A stretch of DNA of 64,000 bases from NCBI GenBank assembly GCA_034440575.1, contig JAOTOL010001626.1:896001-960000 (forward strand), written 5' to 3'. Of the stretch, positions 45,406-58,200 are shown in pieces. Each line of letters starts with the position of its first letter. The first letter of the stretch is position 1. The notes under the pieces are model-generated. The model made no database searches. It was not told the origin of the DNA and saw nothing but the letters and a program-made list of their open reading frames with translations. The translations under genes and the position numbers were made by a program. Source of the stretch: Imbricaverruca yamaguchii (Eukaryota > Arthropoda > Thecostraca > Neoverrucidae).

Positions 45406-45872
45406 GGTGACACCCACGGCATCGTGCCGAAGTTGAGCGGCATAATGGCGGGCGGTGTGTGCACTGACCGACATTATCAACCAGCGGCTGGCACGATGGT
45501 CGGTAGTCGGCGGTCAATGGTCGGCGGTCGGTAGTCGGCGGTCAATGGTCGGCGGTCGGTAGTCGGTGGTCGGTGTACGTGTACGTGGTGGAACCATGCT
45601 CACAGGCGTTAGGTCGGGCGTTCACCACCCTACCCCGACAGCATGGCATGTCATGCAGTGATCGGTGCGATTACTACGTGACGTGGCGAAGGCGGGAACG
45701 AAACGTTCCCGAAGGCGGGAACGAAACGTTGCCACCTTTCTCTCTCCCATTTCGTCTGGCTTCTGAGCGTCAGCTAGGTGCGTCTGGCTTGAATGCTTTG
45801 GTCCCTTGATACTTGTATTAACCATTGCGAGAAGAGAGGCAGACGGCTCTGTATTTATTGCCAGAACAATGG
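45406..45872. other. Unique sequence with GGTCGGCGGTCGGTAGTC runs
   Basis: Short GGTCGG-type repeat at about 45497-45572 and a 25-bp duplication GAAGGCGGGAACGAAACG near 45690. No gene. Confidence 0.55.
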
Positions 45873-47149
<1,277 letters not shown>

Positions 47150-47480
47150 AAAGCAGGCTACATTAGGGCCGGGCCGGGAACCGGTCACAGTAGGACCGGA
47201 GTAGGGAGCAGGCTACATTATGGTCGGGCCGGGAATTGGTCACAGTAGGACCGGGGTATGGAGCAGGCTACAGGAGAGCCGGGCAGGGAGCCGGTCAGTG
47301 TAGGACGGGGCTAGGGAGCAGCTACAGTAGGACCGGACAGTGAACCGGCCACACTAGGACCAGGCTTGGGAGCGGGCTACAGTGGGACCGGGCGGTGAAC
47401 CGGTCACAATAGGACCAAGCATGGGAGTAAGCTACAGTGGGACCGGGCTAGAGAGCAGGCTACAGTGGGACCCAGCGGAA
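47150..47480. repeat. Degenerate tandem repeat, about 40-bp units, 8 copies
   Basis: Recurring GAGCAGGCTACAGTGGGACC and GGGCNGTGAACCGGTCACA blocks with drift. Confidence 0.75.
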
Positions 47481-47929
47481 GAGGAGATTACCCTCTGGCA
47501 GAAAGAGGAATGATGGAGAACACCGCGCTGGGCAGCTGACGCGGCGGGCTGCCATCAATGAGTGGGCGAATTATTTAGTCTCAGTAACCATTGGTTCGGT
47601 GTTGTCGGTCAGTATGCTGGCACAAACGAAGAGCTGGTAACACATACAGATGCTCTCCGGTGGGAGTGCATCAACGCTACGAAGCGCTCCAGTGATGCAC
47701 CACTGGTGCGTCGGGCGCTGCCAAAAAATACTCTGGCACAGAACAGATGACAGCCGCCGACCGTTCTAAGTTGGCGGCGTTTCGTTTATTATTATTAATA
47801 TATTGGTTGGCTGGCAAAGACGGCCAGGGTCTGTCCACTCTTGACCGAAAGTGGCCCAAACCGTACCTACCTGCCGCTTGTACGGCTCCAAACGCCACAT
47901 GGACGTAGTTGGTGTTGCGTGCTGTTCTT
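47481..47929. other. Unique spacer
   Basis: Nothing recognised. Confidence 0.5.
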
Positions 47930-48350
47930 CCCTGATACGTCCGACGGTGTCCGGACTCCCGGCACGGACACAGCCGCCTGGGTCCGGCGGCGGCGGCTGC
48001 CCTGATACGTCCGACGGTGTCCGGACTCCCGGCACGGACACAGCCGCCTGGGTCCGGCGGCGGCGGCTGCCCTGATACAGCCGACAGTGTCCAGACTCCC
48101 GGCACGGACACAGCCACCTGGGTCCGGCGGCGGCGGCTGCCCTGATACAGCCGACGGTGTCCGGACTCCCGGCACGGACACAGCCGCCTGGGTCCGGCGG
48201 CGGCGGCTGCCCTGATACAGCCGACGGTGTCCGGACTCCCGGCACGGACACAGCCGCCTGGGTCCGGCGGCGGCGGCTGCCCTGATACAGCCGACGGTGT
48301 CCGGACTCCCGGCACGGACACAGCCGCCTGGGTCCGGCGGCGGCGGCGTC
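47930..48350. repeat. 70-bp minisatellite, 6 copies
   Basis: Nearly identical units with CCTGATACAGCCGACGGTG, GTCCGGACTCCCGGCACGG and GGTCCGGCGGCGGCGGCTGC. GTGTCCG pairs with CGGACAC in each unit. Confidence 0.96.
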
Positions 48351-49717
48351 GGTCCGTGTGTCGTGCACGAACGCGCGTCACGCCGGGTACGAGCCGGCAT
48401 GCGGCAGCGGCGGCTGCACGCGGCCCAGCGCCCGCCAGCCATCTCGTACCTTATCCAGCCGGCGGCCACCGTACTCGCAGCTCACGCCCGCTCGCCGCAT
48501 CTCTGCCGCCGCTCCAGCCGCGCCAGGAATTCCGCGAACGCGCCCGGGACAGCACGACATCGGGCGTTGTCAAGCCGCCACCGAGGGGGCGAAGGGTGTG
48601 GGCGACGGTGTGGGGGTGAGGGGGTGTGCCGCGTCGGAGATGTGTGCGCTCGGCCGGACACCCCCGCCGCTGCCGCCGCCTGCGCCGCTCCGCCTCCGGC
48701 TGTCGTCAGCTGCTGCTGCAGCGGCGGCGGCCATTCATGCCCGCCGGCTGTATCGACCGGCGTCGTACGGCCGCCGCCGAGGGTGCTCCATTGATGAGAC
48801 GCGCCGCGGTCGACCTGCCATCTAGTGGGCGGGCTGACAACCACGTGGGAGTCGAGCGCCCGAGATCGGACGGCGGATGCAGCGTCCGGTGAGCGGTGAG
48901 GTTTAACGGGGTGACCGGAGCACAAGCGGCGGCAGTGCTCCTCTTCTGGAAGTGCTGGCAGGAGAGATCGGCATGCTGGTCGGAAGTAGTCAAGAATGGA
49001 CAGGACATTTCCAGTTGGCTGTCTGTGCTAGATGCTTAGTAGGGAAGGTGACACCAACAGGGCTCGCCGTAAACATAGCGCATGAGGGGTCCGAGTCACA
49101 TAAGTAGATAATGCAACGCTAACATCTGAGTAAAATGTATAGTAGATGTGGTAAACGTAAGGACTGAATGCCGGTCAAGACCGGAGGCTTTTTGACCGGC
49201 CTTGCTTTGGAATATATACGGGTCTTTCAACCGATTTCTCAGTTGATTTTATTCAAATTTTGATTGATCGATACAAACCTTAGAAATGAAAACCTAATAA
49301 TTAAAATCAGCATGCATCTTGTAAGGCACACTTCAGCATTCTAGCCAGCAAGTTTGTCATACACATTGGACGTTATGATGGTATGTCCTTAAGTGTTTCA
49401 GTTTTTTTTTCAACCTAATCGCTGAAATCGACAGATTACACCGGTCTGCGTGATTTATAAGGTCAGGGGTGTCTCAGCTGTTTTTAGGTCAGTTTTTCAT
49501 GCTGATTCCGAAAATGGCATCCGTTTTGCTCGATTAGCTCGATTTTTTAAATATGCTATTTCACTCATATGAACCAAAACATTGCTCTTACTGGTTTACT
49601 AGTGAATCCGACAGAAGCATAAATAAAGGTTTAAACTCCAAACAGATGGAGTTTAACCAAGGTTTAAACTCCACTGAAACAGATAAGTGTATTCAGAGCG
49701 CATCCGAACGGTACACA
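48351..49717. other. GC-rich then AT-rich unique sequence
   Basis: 48350-48900 is CpG-rich with open frames on both strands but no recognised domain; it could be a regulatory CpG cluster. A perfect 9-bp hairpin (GCCGGTCAA 49171-49179, TTGACCGGC 49193-49201) lies further right. No gene called. Confidence 0.4.
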
Positions 49718-51273
49718 CTACTGCGGAATAAATGGCCTTTTCAGTGACTTCCGACTGTGTTGAGCAGATGGGACATCCCTCTTCAGGCACCAACAACAGT
49801 CCGCCAGAAAGTTCACATCCCACCGACCTTGGTAGCGTTCTTCCATGACCCGTATGTCTTTGTGGAAGCGTTCTCCCTGCTCTTCCTGTAATCTCCACAG
49901 TTATCTGGGAAATAATATAGATGGGACCTAAGGAAGTGCATTTTTACCGACATTCGAGCACCAAGTTACTGAAAACTGTTCATCAACTCATCAACGACTT
50001 TCACGTATTCCGCATTTCTGTGATTACCCAGGAAGTTGGTGATGATTGACTTCAAGGCCAGCCATGCAGAGAACTCAGACTGTTCCAGACATTCTTCGAA
50101 TCGAGAGTCCTTCATGAGCTCCCTTATCTGAGGACCGTCGAATACACCAGCCTTCAGCTTCTCTCTGCTCACATGAGGAAATTTATGTCCCAAAAATGCA
50201 AATCCTCGTCCTTCTTTATCCAGTGCTTTCACAAAATTTTTCAGCAAACCGAGTTTGATATGGAGTGGTGGAAGTATATTTTCTGTGGTTGAACCAGGGG
50301 GCGTGACTGCACGTTGGGAGCCAAGTTCAAGTACATTCCTGGATGGCCAGTCGCGTTGTACATAGTGCTGTATGTCAGCCCGACTGTCCCAGAGGCATAT
50401 AAAGCATGGATATTTCGTGTAGCCGCCCTGCAGCCCAAGGACGAGACCTACTACCTTGAGGTCACCACAGATCAGCCAACCATGCTCTTTGTAGTTCAAA
50501 GCAGACAACAAAAGTGCCATGCTGTTATGCGTTTCCCTCAGTTGCACGGAGTGTCCAACAGGAATCGACGCGAACTTATTGCCGTTGTTCAGAAGAATTG
50601 CCTTCAGGCTCCTACTCGAGGAGTCTATGAACAGCCTCCATTCTGCCGGGTTGTACTCTGTACCCATTGCTTCTACTAGGCCCGCGATGTTGTTGCAGTA
50701 GACTAGAGAATGCTCTTCGTCGAAGGTAAAGTCTTTTCTGAATTCATTTTCGCGATTCCGATACAAAAAGATAGTCGTTTCAGGCTCCAGCAAGCGTTTC
50801 TCGCGGAGCCGTGAACCCAGCAGTTGAGCAGATTCCTCGGACAAGTTCAGGTTCCTCGTTAGGTCACTGAGCTCAGCTTGGTTCAACGGTACCGGTCGAT
50901 CGTTCTCGGTCGGTTCATATGCACCAGACGCGTCTGGGTCCATTTCATCCCCACTAGAGTCGGAAGATGACTCGATGTCGACATCGGGTTCAGGGATGGG
51001 GACATCTGGACCATGAGGGACTTGCTTGATGGCTGATGGCACATCCGGATATTTTACATGCTTCTGTTTCTTTCGATTTACTCCCTTCAGATCTGTCGTA
51101 CAAAAATAGCAGTCGGTGGTATGATCCTTTTCCTCCCGACACACCATGGGAATGCCGAACGGCATGGAATTCCGGGTCTTGTTCTTCCAGGCTCGTAGAC
51201 CTTCCACACATGACTTGCAGTAGATATGAGGGGCAAACAGCTTGTCCTGATTACCAAGTTTCACACTTCTCAC
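49718..51273 (-). pseudogene. Decayed intronless copy of a multicopy arthropod protein family
   Basis: 435 codons are open from 51273 to 49969. There is no ATG at the front; an in-frame TAG lies just upstream and the frame opens at GTG. Visible features in order: Cys pairs near the N-terminus (CKSC and CYFC, zinc-finger-like), an acidic Ser/Asp/Glu linker (about residues 95-130), CGDLKVVGLVLGLQGGYTKY, CFICLWDSRADIQHY, LPPLHIKLGLLKNFVKALD and FLGNHRNAEY. After a TAA at 49966 the frame continues with LGARMSVKMHFLRSH, then a 1-bp loss shifts to ERFHKDIRVMEERY and CWCLKRDV up to a stop at 49718-49720. I recall this domain order from uncharacterised multicopy arthropod proteins, possibly transposon-derived. 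Function unknown. Antisense to the host gene, inside intron 4. Confidence 0.75.
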
Positions 51274-53424
51274 TTCTCTCCGCTACTGATATATCATGCT
51301 GCAGTATGCATACTGATACATCAGTGTGTGAGTTGTTATCTTTGACGTAGTGTGAAAACTTGAGCTAATCGAGAAAAATGGATAGTATTTTCGGATTCAG
51401 CACACGAAACGTGTATTAGAACAGCTGAGAAACTTTCGACCTTTTGAAAAGAAAAAAAGTTTTGAAACGCAGGCCAGTGTTATCAATGCTGGTGGTTGAT
51501 AGCTCAAATATGTTTATGATATACAGCCTTCAAAAGTAAGACTCACAACTGCAATACAGCCAAGAAATGCCAGTTTGTTTCACCAGATGTTGTACAGTAG
51601 ACTATAGTTGGGGCCAGGCCAAAATGCAAACAAAATATATATATGGCACCAGATCAGCATTATAGCACATTCTCTTACAATGATGCACCAATATAATTGC
51701 TTCTTGTGTATGGATGTATAAGCAATACATATAACTTCCTTTACTATTTGTTTAATTATAATGGAAGGGAAATAGCAAGCAATCCCTACCGAACAATATA
51801 TCGGTCTATTGGTAGGCCTCCATGGCAACATGAAAATTCCGGGAATATGCATCTCTTAAAATGCACAGCTTACTAGCCATCCTAATCCAAAGACAACACA
51901 ATTTCCGCCATGGACAAGGTGTGATCCATTCATCTTTCACTAATCTACATCATGCTGGACATTACATCCAAAATGTTCGTCATTTTACTACTAGATCCAT
52001 AATTCAGAACTTAACCCGCGCCGTGCCGGGGGGGGGTCGCTGACGACCGTCCCGCTAAGGTTTTCCACGGACTGTGAGCGCGCCGAAATTTGGCATACCT
52101 TTCCCACAACAATTTGGCATGTTGTGTCAAAATATTTTATCAAGTCATCTAGGGTGAACGAGTTAGTCAAATTCAGGTGAGATCACCTCCAAAAAAGTTC
52201 AACCGGTCGTCACTCTTTAACGGATAAAGATATTTGAATGAAACCTTCAGCGTTTACTTACCTTTAAGGATGCAAAAAAAACGCACCAGAGGAATTTGTC
52301 ATTTTCCAGTTGTTGATTACTTATTAGTTTTGTATATTTGCCCAATAGAGTTAAAATCGAAGATTCTGGCTAAGGTAAACATTTTTTATTGGAACAAGTT
52401 GACTTCGAACAACATATTTTTTCGGTCCGCTCTACCCATTCGAAAAAGTAAATTAAAGAAAACTTGAAAACTCGCAATATTGAAATTGAAAAAGGGAGGA
52501 TTTTTCGTTGGCCAAAAATGTTATGATCCTGGTCGATTTCGCTTTCCTTTTCTGGTTCCAAGTGATTTTTTATGTCTCAAATCTCCCTAAAATGAAACCA
52601 ACAGAGGCGCAAACATGATGTAAGTCGTGAAACTCTAGGACCCCTAGTGACGTCACTTTTTTGGAAAAATTTGGGATGGTGTCTGACCCTACTCGTCGGG
52701 CGCTTTCCGATGACACCTATTTTGTTTTCGTGCGACACTTGGTTTGGAGATTATAGGGTGGTCTCTATCGATCCCCCGAGACGGGGCGTGAGGATCTGAC
52801 AGGAGAGACGGGGGCGAATTAATGTTGTTCCTTCTTCGAACTTCGCATTGCATCCACTAAAACACAGTCCACGCTTCTGCCCAGAGTGGCCGCTGCTGTT
52901 GCTTGCCTTGTAACCGATTGCTGCGGGTTTTCGTCTTTACTACACTGCTTGATGTATATATTATCGCCGGCCTGATACTGGTACTGGTAGTTTGTTTCTC
53001 GGTGTGGGGCTGGTATTGGCAGTCCGTACCTCGGTGTGGGACTGGTACCAATGCCAGCCCCGGTATGGGGCTGGCATTGGTGCTGATCTGCCCGACGTCG
53101 GCATCACCTGCCGCGCCACATTTCCGGCTCCATTTCACCCTCGTCAGATGACGTCTCCGTTGACAGACGGTTCCCAGTGACGCTCTGTATAATGACGTCA
53201 CACACCACACACACGGCGCGACTGCCGCCCCTCCCCACCGCCACGGGAGCCGGCAGCTGCCTCCGGCGCGGCCGTCCTCTGAGCCGGGAGAGGACGGTCG
53301 GCGCGTGCCCCGCCACGTAAACACCAGATGGCGGGGCCAGTCGGACCGGCTCGGTCGGGGCGTCGCTGCGGCCGGCACATGACTGGCAACATTCCGGCCT
53401 TGGTGCCGCGTCAGCTGCCGAGTC
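51274..53424. other. Unique intronic sequence
   Basis: AT-rich to about 52.8 kb, then GC-richer. CRE palindromes at 52648 and 53193. Short frames only. The first 100 bp may include the unrecognised 5' part of the decayed gene at 49.7-51.3 kb. Confidence 0.45.
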
Positions 53425-53660
53425 GGACTGCTGCCCGGCACAGTCGCACCGTCAGCCGGGGACTGCAGACTGCTGGAATATGCCGCAGTCACACCGTCAG
53501 CCGGGGACTGCTGGGACGTGTCGCAGTCACACCGTCAGCCAGGGACTGTTGGCACGTGCCGCAGTCACACCGTCAGCCGGGGACTGCTGGGACGTGCCGC
53601 AGTCACACCGTCAGCCAGGGACTGTTGGCACGTGCCGCAGTCACACTGTCAGCCGGTTTT
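53425..53660. repeat. 38-bp minisatellite, about 5 copies
   Basis: Units with GCCGCAGTCACACCGTCAGC and GGGACTGCTGGGACGT. Two unit types alternate (CCGGGGACTGCTGGGACG and CCAGGGACTGTTGGCACG). Confidence 0.93.
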
Positions 53661-53954
53661 TTATATTGACTTTGCAGCACCTAAAATAAAATTGGTGTTG
53701 ACACGTAGAACCGATGTGCTGGCACACCTCCAATAGCAATGCTCCGAATGGGCACCTCCAGAATTTGGCTGAGAACACTGCCGTTTCTGAAGTGCGGATG
53801 TCCGGATACCCTGGGCGTTTTTAATCAGTGGAGACTACTGCGTAGTTGGTGCTGCCAATGCAGCACCAGTAAATAACACCAAGCTTGCCTGTTGCGCCGG
53901 CTGCGCCAGGCTTGATCTCCCTCTAGGTGGGTTACTTCGCGAGGGACTCCCACC
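53661..53954. other. Unique spacer
   Basis: Nothing recognised. Confidence 0.5.
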
Positions 53955-54300
53955 GTCACTGTCGGTGAATAACGCACCGTACAATAAATCACCACCACTG
54001 TCGGTGAATAACGCACCGTACAATAAATCACCACCACTGTCGGTGAATAACGCACCGTACAATAAATCACCACCACTGTCGGTGAATAACGCACCGTACA
54101 ATAAATCACCACCACTGTCGGTGAATAACGCACCGTACAATAAATCACCACCACTGTCGGTGAATAACGCACCGTACAATAAATCACCACCACTGTCGGT
54201 GAATAACGCACCGTACAATAAATCACCACCACTGTCGGTGAATAACGCACCGTACAATAAATCACCACCACTGTCGGTGAATAACGCACCGTACGAGAAA
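53955..54300. repeat. 39-bp minisatellite, about 9 nearly identical copies
   Basis: Units with CACTGTCGGTGAATAACGC and ACCGTACAATAAATCACC. The first eight copies appear identical, so amplification is very recent. Frames stay open because 39 is divisible by three. Confidence 0.96.
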
Positions 54301-54545
54301 TAACAGTTACTGTCGGTGGGTAGCGTATGATACAAGAGGCAAAAATCACTCTGCGGGTACCGTACGATACAATTATTCCCCGTCACTGTCGGTGGGTATC
54401 GTATGATGCAAGAAGTCAAAATCACTGCCGGCGGGTAACGCACGGTACAAGAAGTCCCAGTCACTGTCGGCTGGTGACGTACGGTACAAGAAGTCATCTT
54501 CACCGTTGGTGGGTAATGCACGATACAAGAAATAACCCGCCGTCT
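54301..54545. repeat. Diverged flank of the 39-bp array
   Basis: About five units of 45-50 bp sharing CACTGTCGGTGGGTA and GTACGGTACAAGAAGTC with the core array. Confidence 0.75.
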
Positions 54546-55489
54546 ACCGTGTACATGAGAGGAAAGGGTGGTGGTGGGGGTGATGGCGTCATTATCACAC
54601 CATGCGGTACATGCCACGTCCCATACAATTGTCTTGTATTCTCACACCGTTCACGCTGCTGTCAGACGTCTTTTTTTGTATAAATGGCACGCACGTATAA
54701 CCCCAATCGTTACGATGTCCACATCTCTATATTTTCCCTAGGCCAAATTGTCTGCCGGAAATCGGCCACGATGCACATCGGTTCAGGCACGAACTTTCGC
54801 CGTCACCTATTTCAGTGGTTTCACATATCTTGCTTTACAGGCCTCCGTCATAATTCCGGCTTGATTGCAGTCGAGGCCTCAGGAACACCGCTGGCAAAAT
54901 CTCCATCTTCTGTCCCTCACGAGTCGCTGAAGAATTCAGTTGCGGCACATTTGTGCTCTACGTGTCTTATCCGTGCTGTATTTCTGTCTTCAACCGAAAT
55001 TATTTCGTGTTTCCATGTCCATAACAAATTTATCGGACTCGTTCGATGAATGAGTATGATTGTATTGGCAGGCAACCTCCAAAACTGCGCATAGTCCCTG
55101 TGAAACACTTCCGTGCAGCAGCGTCTCGTCAGCAGTGAAGTGTGTGTGTGGGGGGGGGGGGGGAGCAGTGACCGGTGGCTCTTGTGGGTGCCGCTGGTGC
55201 TGAAGCGGCACAGTCGACCGTCTGACGCTGACCCGGCCGCGGGAGGGAGCTGACCGGCCCCCCGGGGAAGGGGTGGAGCTGACCACGCCCGGCCAGCGAC
55301 AGCTGTGATAGATGGAGCCTTTCAGCGGGCCGACCGCGGCTCTGACCCGTGGGCGGGGCGACACAGGCCGGTCACCACTGTCAGACTGTGGAGAGGCTAC
55401 GGCGGCGCCAGCACCAGCCCCCGGCCGACCGCGGCCTGGAACTGGTGACCTCACCTCATCACTGGCGGCAATGAAGACCATTTGGCACC
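54546..55489. other. Unique intronic sequence
   Basis: G14 run at about 55150. No gene recognised. Confidence 0.5.
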
Positions 55490-55760
55490 TTTAGTGACAC
55501 GACTGGCGTCAATGGAGGACATTTGGCACCTTTGTTGACAACAATGGCGTCAATGAAGGACATTCGGCACCTTTGTTGACACGACTAGCGTCAATGAAGG
55601 ACATTTTGCACCTTTGTTGACAACAATGGCGTCAATGAAGGATATTCGGCATCTTTGTTGACACGACTAGCGTCAATGAAGGACATTTTGCACCTTTGTT
55701 GACACGACTGTCGTCAATGCAAGATATTTGACACCTTCATTGACACGACTGGCGTAAATG
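55490..55760. repeat. 41-bp minisatellite, about 6 copies
   Basis: Units with GGCACCTTTGTTGACACGAC and GCGTCAATGAAGGACATT. TTGAC and GTCAA form a small stem. Confidence 0.93.
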
Positions 55761-56159
55761 AAGGCCCTTACATTTAGCATATATACAGTTAGACATCAGG
55801 CAGTTGCACCGTTTCTGTGCACATGCGGCATCTCGGCAGACTTATCCACTCTGCAGCTGATTGTTGACCGCAGTCGGCTCGGATCGCCATAGGAGCGGCA
55901 CACGCCGGGGCGATGCGTGACGGAGCCGCCGGCCAGCAGGTCAGGGGACGGTGGTGCGTCTGTCGGCCGATGGGCCTGATGGCACGCGGTCCGTGTCGGG
56001 GCGTCTCGCCGGCCGATGACCGCCACTTGGTGACAGTGTCCGGCCGTGGCCGATAGTCTCGCAAACGGGCACGGAGACGGGTCGCAGACTGAGACGGTGG
56101 CGGAGACGGAGACGGGGATGAAGACAGAATCATAAATAGATGATAGAGACAGATGAAAG
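55761..56159. other. Unique spacer
   Basis: GAGACGG repeats at 56090-56120. No gene. Confidence 0.5.
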
Positions 56160-56480
56160 GCGGGTACACAGAGACGGAACATCAAGACAGATGGGGGACG
56201 GACACACATAGATGGAACAGAGACAGAGGAGAGGGGGACACACATAGACGGAACATAAAGACAAAGGAGAGACAAGCACACAGAGACGGAACATAGAGAC
56301 AGAGGAGAGACGGGCACTCAGAGACGGAGCATAGAAACAGTGGAGAGACGGGCACACATAGACGGAACATAGAGACAGATGAGGGACGGGCACACATAAA
56401 CGGAACATGGAGACAGAGGAGAAACGGGCACACAGAGACGGAACATAGAGACAGAGGAGAGACGGGCACACAGAGACGGA
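56160..56480. repeat. 38-bp minisatellite, about 8 copies
   Basis: Units with AGAGACGGAACATAGAGACA and GAGGAGAGACGGGCACAC, with small length changes at the left end. Confidence 0.92.
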
Positions 56481-57689
56481 GCGGCGGAATTTGCAGACAG
56501 ATTGCATATATTGAGAGACAGAGAAAGAACCGACCCTTGGCGAGATGCAGACATGGCAGGGACAGGGACCTGTGAAAGGCAGATGCAAGGCAGATAGTGA
56601 GGGAAAACGGAGGCAGTGACGGGAACAAAGACGAAACTGGGACGGCGCCTGGCCGCCACCAGTTCTGAACGCTACCATTACCTCGTGGTGAGGTCGTTTT
56701 CGCGCAGAAGCCAACCAGAGCATGTCGCGACTGGCATGAAAGTCCTGTCGGCGCGTGGATGACGCCATATGACGGAGCCGCTCACGGCACGGCACGGCAC
56801 GCCTCGCGGTGCTTTCTCTGCGGCACAGGCCGCGACAGGGAACGATGGGTGCGTCACGGCGTCTGGGAAAGATGGTGCCGCGTCGGCCGTCGTGGATAAC
56901 TCTGATAAGACCGTCGCAGGAGACCGCGACGTACCTGGCCCTACCCTACACTGTGCTCCGCTGAGTGTCGGCGAGGTACGGTGGCTGTTCCTATAGCTGA
57001 CATTGCTCCGCCAGCGTCACATTGTCTGGCCACACAGCCGGCTGAGTGTCGGCGAGGTACGGTGGCTGTTCCTCTGGCTGACATTGCTCCGCCAGTGTCA
57101 CATACTAACCGCAACATATTTCCAGATACTTAACATCTAGTACTATATTGAATAACTAAATAACTGAACTAACTGAATATATTGAAATAAATGAATAACC
57201 TAAAAGATATATCTGATTATTGGACCCAGATGCACAGCCACTAATGTTTCAATAGATAGCGCATTCAAACTCGTGTTCCCGGTAATGGACGCTTTTTTAG
57301 ATATGTTCCGCTCTATCTGATCTTCGGGCCAGCTGTGATCACTATGCCTAGCATCCCGCTGAAAACAGTCTCAGTTTACGTAGGTCTCGAAATGACTGAA
57401 AAATCCAATTGTACACCGCTGAACTTCAGCGATGGTAGGATATTTGCTCTACATAACACTGGAATTTGAGTACTTATTGCGGAACACAAATATAGCATCT
57501 ATCACCATTTTCATACGAAGACACTTGGTTGTAGTCTTTAGTATAATACGGTTCAAGTCGTCTCCTCTTCATGTCAGGAAATATAACAAACCAAAAAGAT
57601 GCTATTTATAAACTCTCTGCGTCGCCGTCTGCTTGTGGCCCAGGACTCGACTGCGTGATGCTGCGCCCTGTCACGTGACGTGACTTCGC
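56481..57689. other. Unique intronic sequence with one 80-bp duplication
   Basis: GAGTGTCGGCGAGGTACGG occurs at about 56963 and 57043 with about 80 bp repeated. No gene. Confidence 0.6.
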
Positions 57690-58043
57690 GGCTGTCTGTG
57701 GCCGTGACCGTGTCGGTGTTTCTCCTGATGTGGCCCACCTGACGTCTTGTCACGTGACGTGACATCGCGGCTGTCTGTGGCCGTGACCGTGTCAGTGTTT
57801 CCCCCGATGTGGCCCACCTGACGTCCTGTCTGTGGCCGTGACCGTGTCGGTGTTTCCCCAGATGTGGCCCACCTGACGTCCTGTCTGTGGCCGTGACCGT
57901 GTCGGTGTTTCCCCCGATGTGGCCCACCTGACGTCCTGTCTGTGGCCGTGACCGTGTCGGTGTTTCCCCCGATGTGGCCCACCTGACGTCCTGTCTGTGG
58001 CCGTGACCGTGTCAGTGTTTCCCCCGATGTGGCCCACCTGACA
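57690..58043. repeat. 55-bp minisatellite, about 6 copies, ending 21 bp before exon 5
   Basis: Units with CTGTCTGTGGCCGTGACCG, TGTCGGTGTTTCCCCC and GATGTGGCCCACCTGACG. The left two units carry an extra CACGTGACGTGAC segment. The last unit ends in CCACCTGAC, a plausible branch-point context for the acceptor at 58064. Confidence 0.94.
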
Positions 58044-58064
58044 CGTGTGGGTCATCCGTTCCAG

Positions 58065-58146
58065 TCTGCGGCTGGCCGTGGCCGAGCCGCGAACCGAGGA
58101 CTACCTGCTCAAACTGGACGAACAGTACATCTTCAACCGCTACAAG
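58065..58146 (+). CDS. SIPA1L: SIPA1-like RapGAP, coding exon 5
   Basis: 82 bp after acceptor TTCCAG. With exon 4 it reads SSCLRLAVAEPRTEDYLLKLDEQ, then YIFNRYK, matching family CLR-x-A...(E)-x-L-x-KLDEQ. Donor GTGAGA at 58147 (phase 0). The CGCCTG hexamer is repeated about five times at 58167-58200, shortly after the donor. Confidence 0.9.
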
Positions 58147-58164
58147 GTGAGAGGCGCTGGCTGC

Positions 58165-58200
58165 CGCACCTGCGCCTGCGCCTGCGCCTGCGCCTGCGCT
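58165..58200. repeat. CGCCTG hexamer run
   Basis: Five to six copies 20 bp inside intron 5. Confidence 0.9.

Noticed and set aside
48227..48925. Several open frames in the CpG-rich block
   Set aside because: Overlapping frames on both strands without motifs; composition effect.
53955..54300. CRISPR array
   Set aside because: Repeats are contiguous with no unique spacers, and the DNA is clearly eukaryotic.
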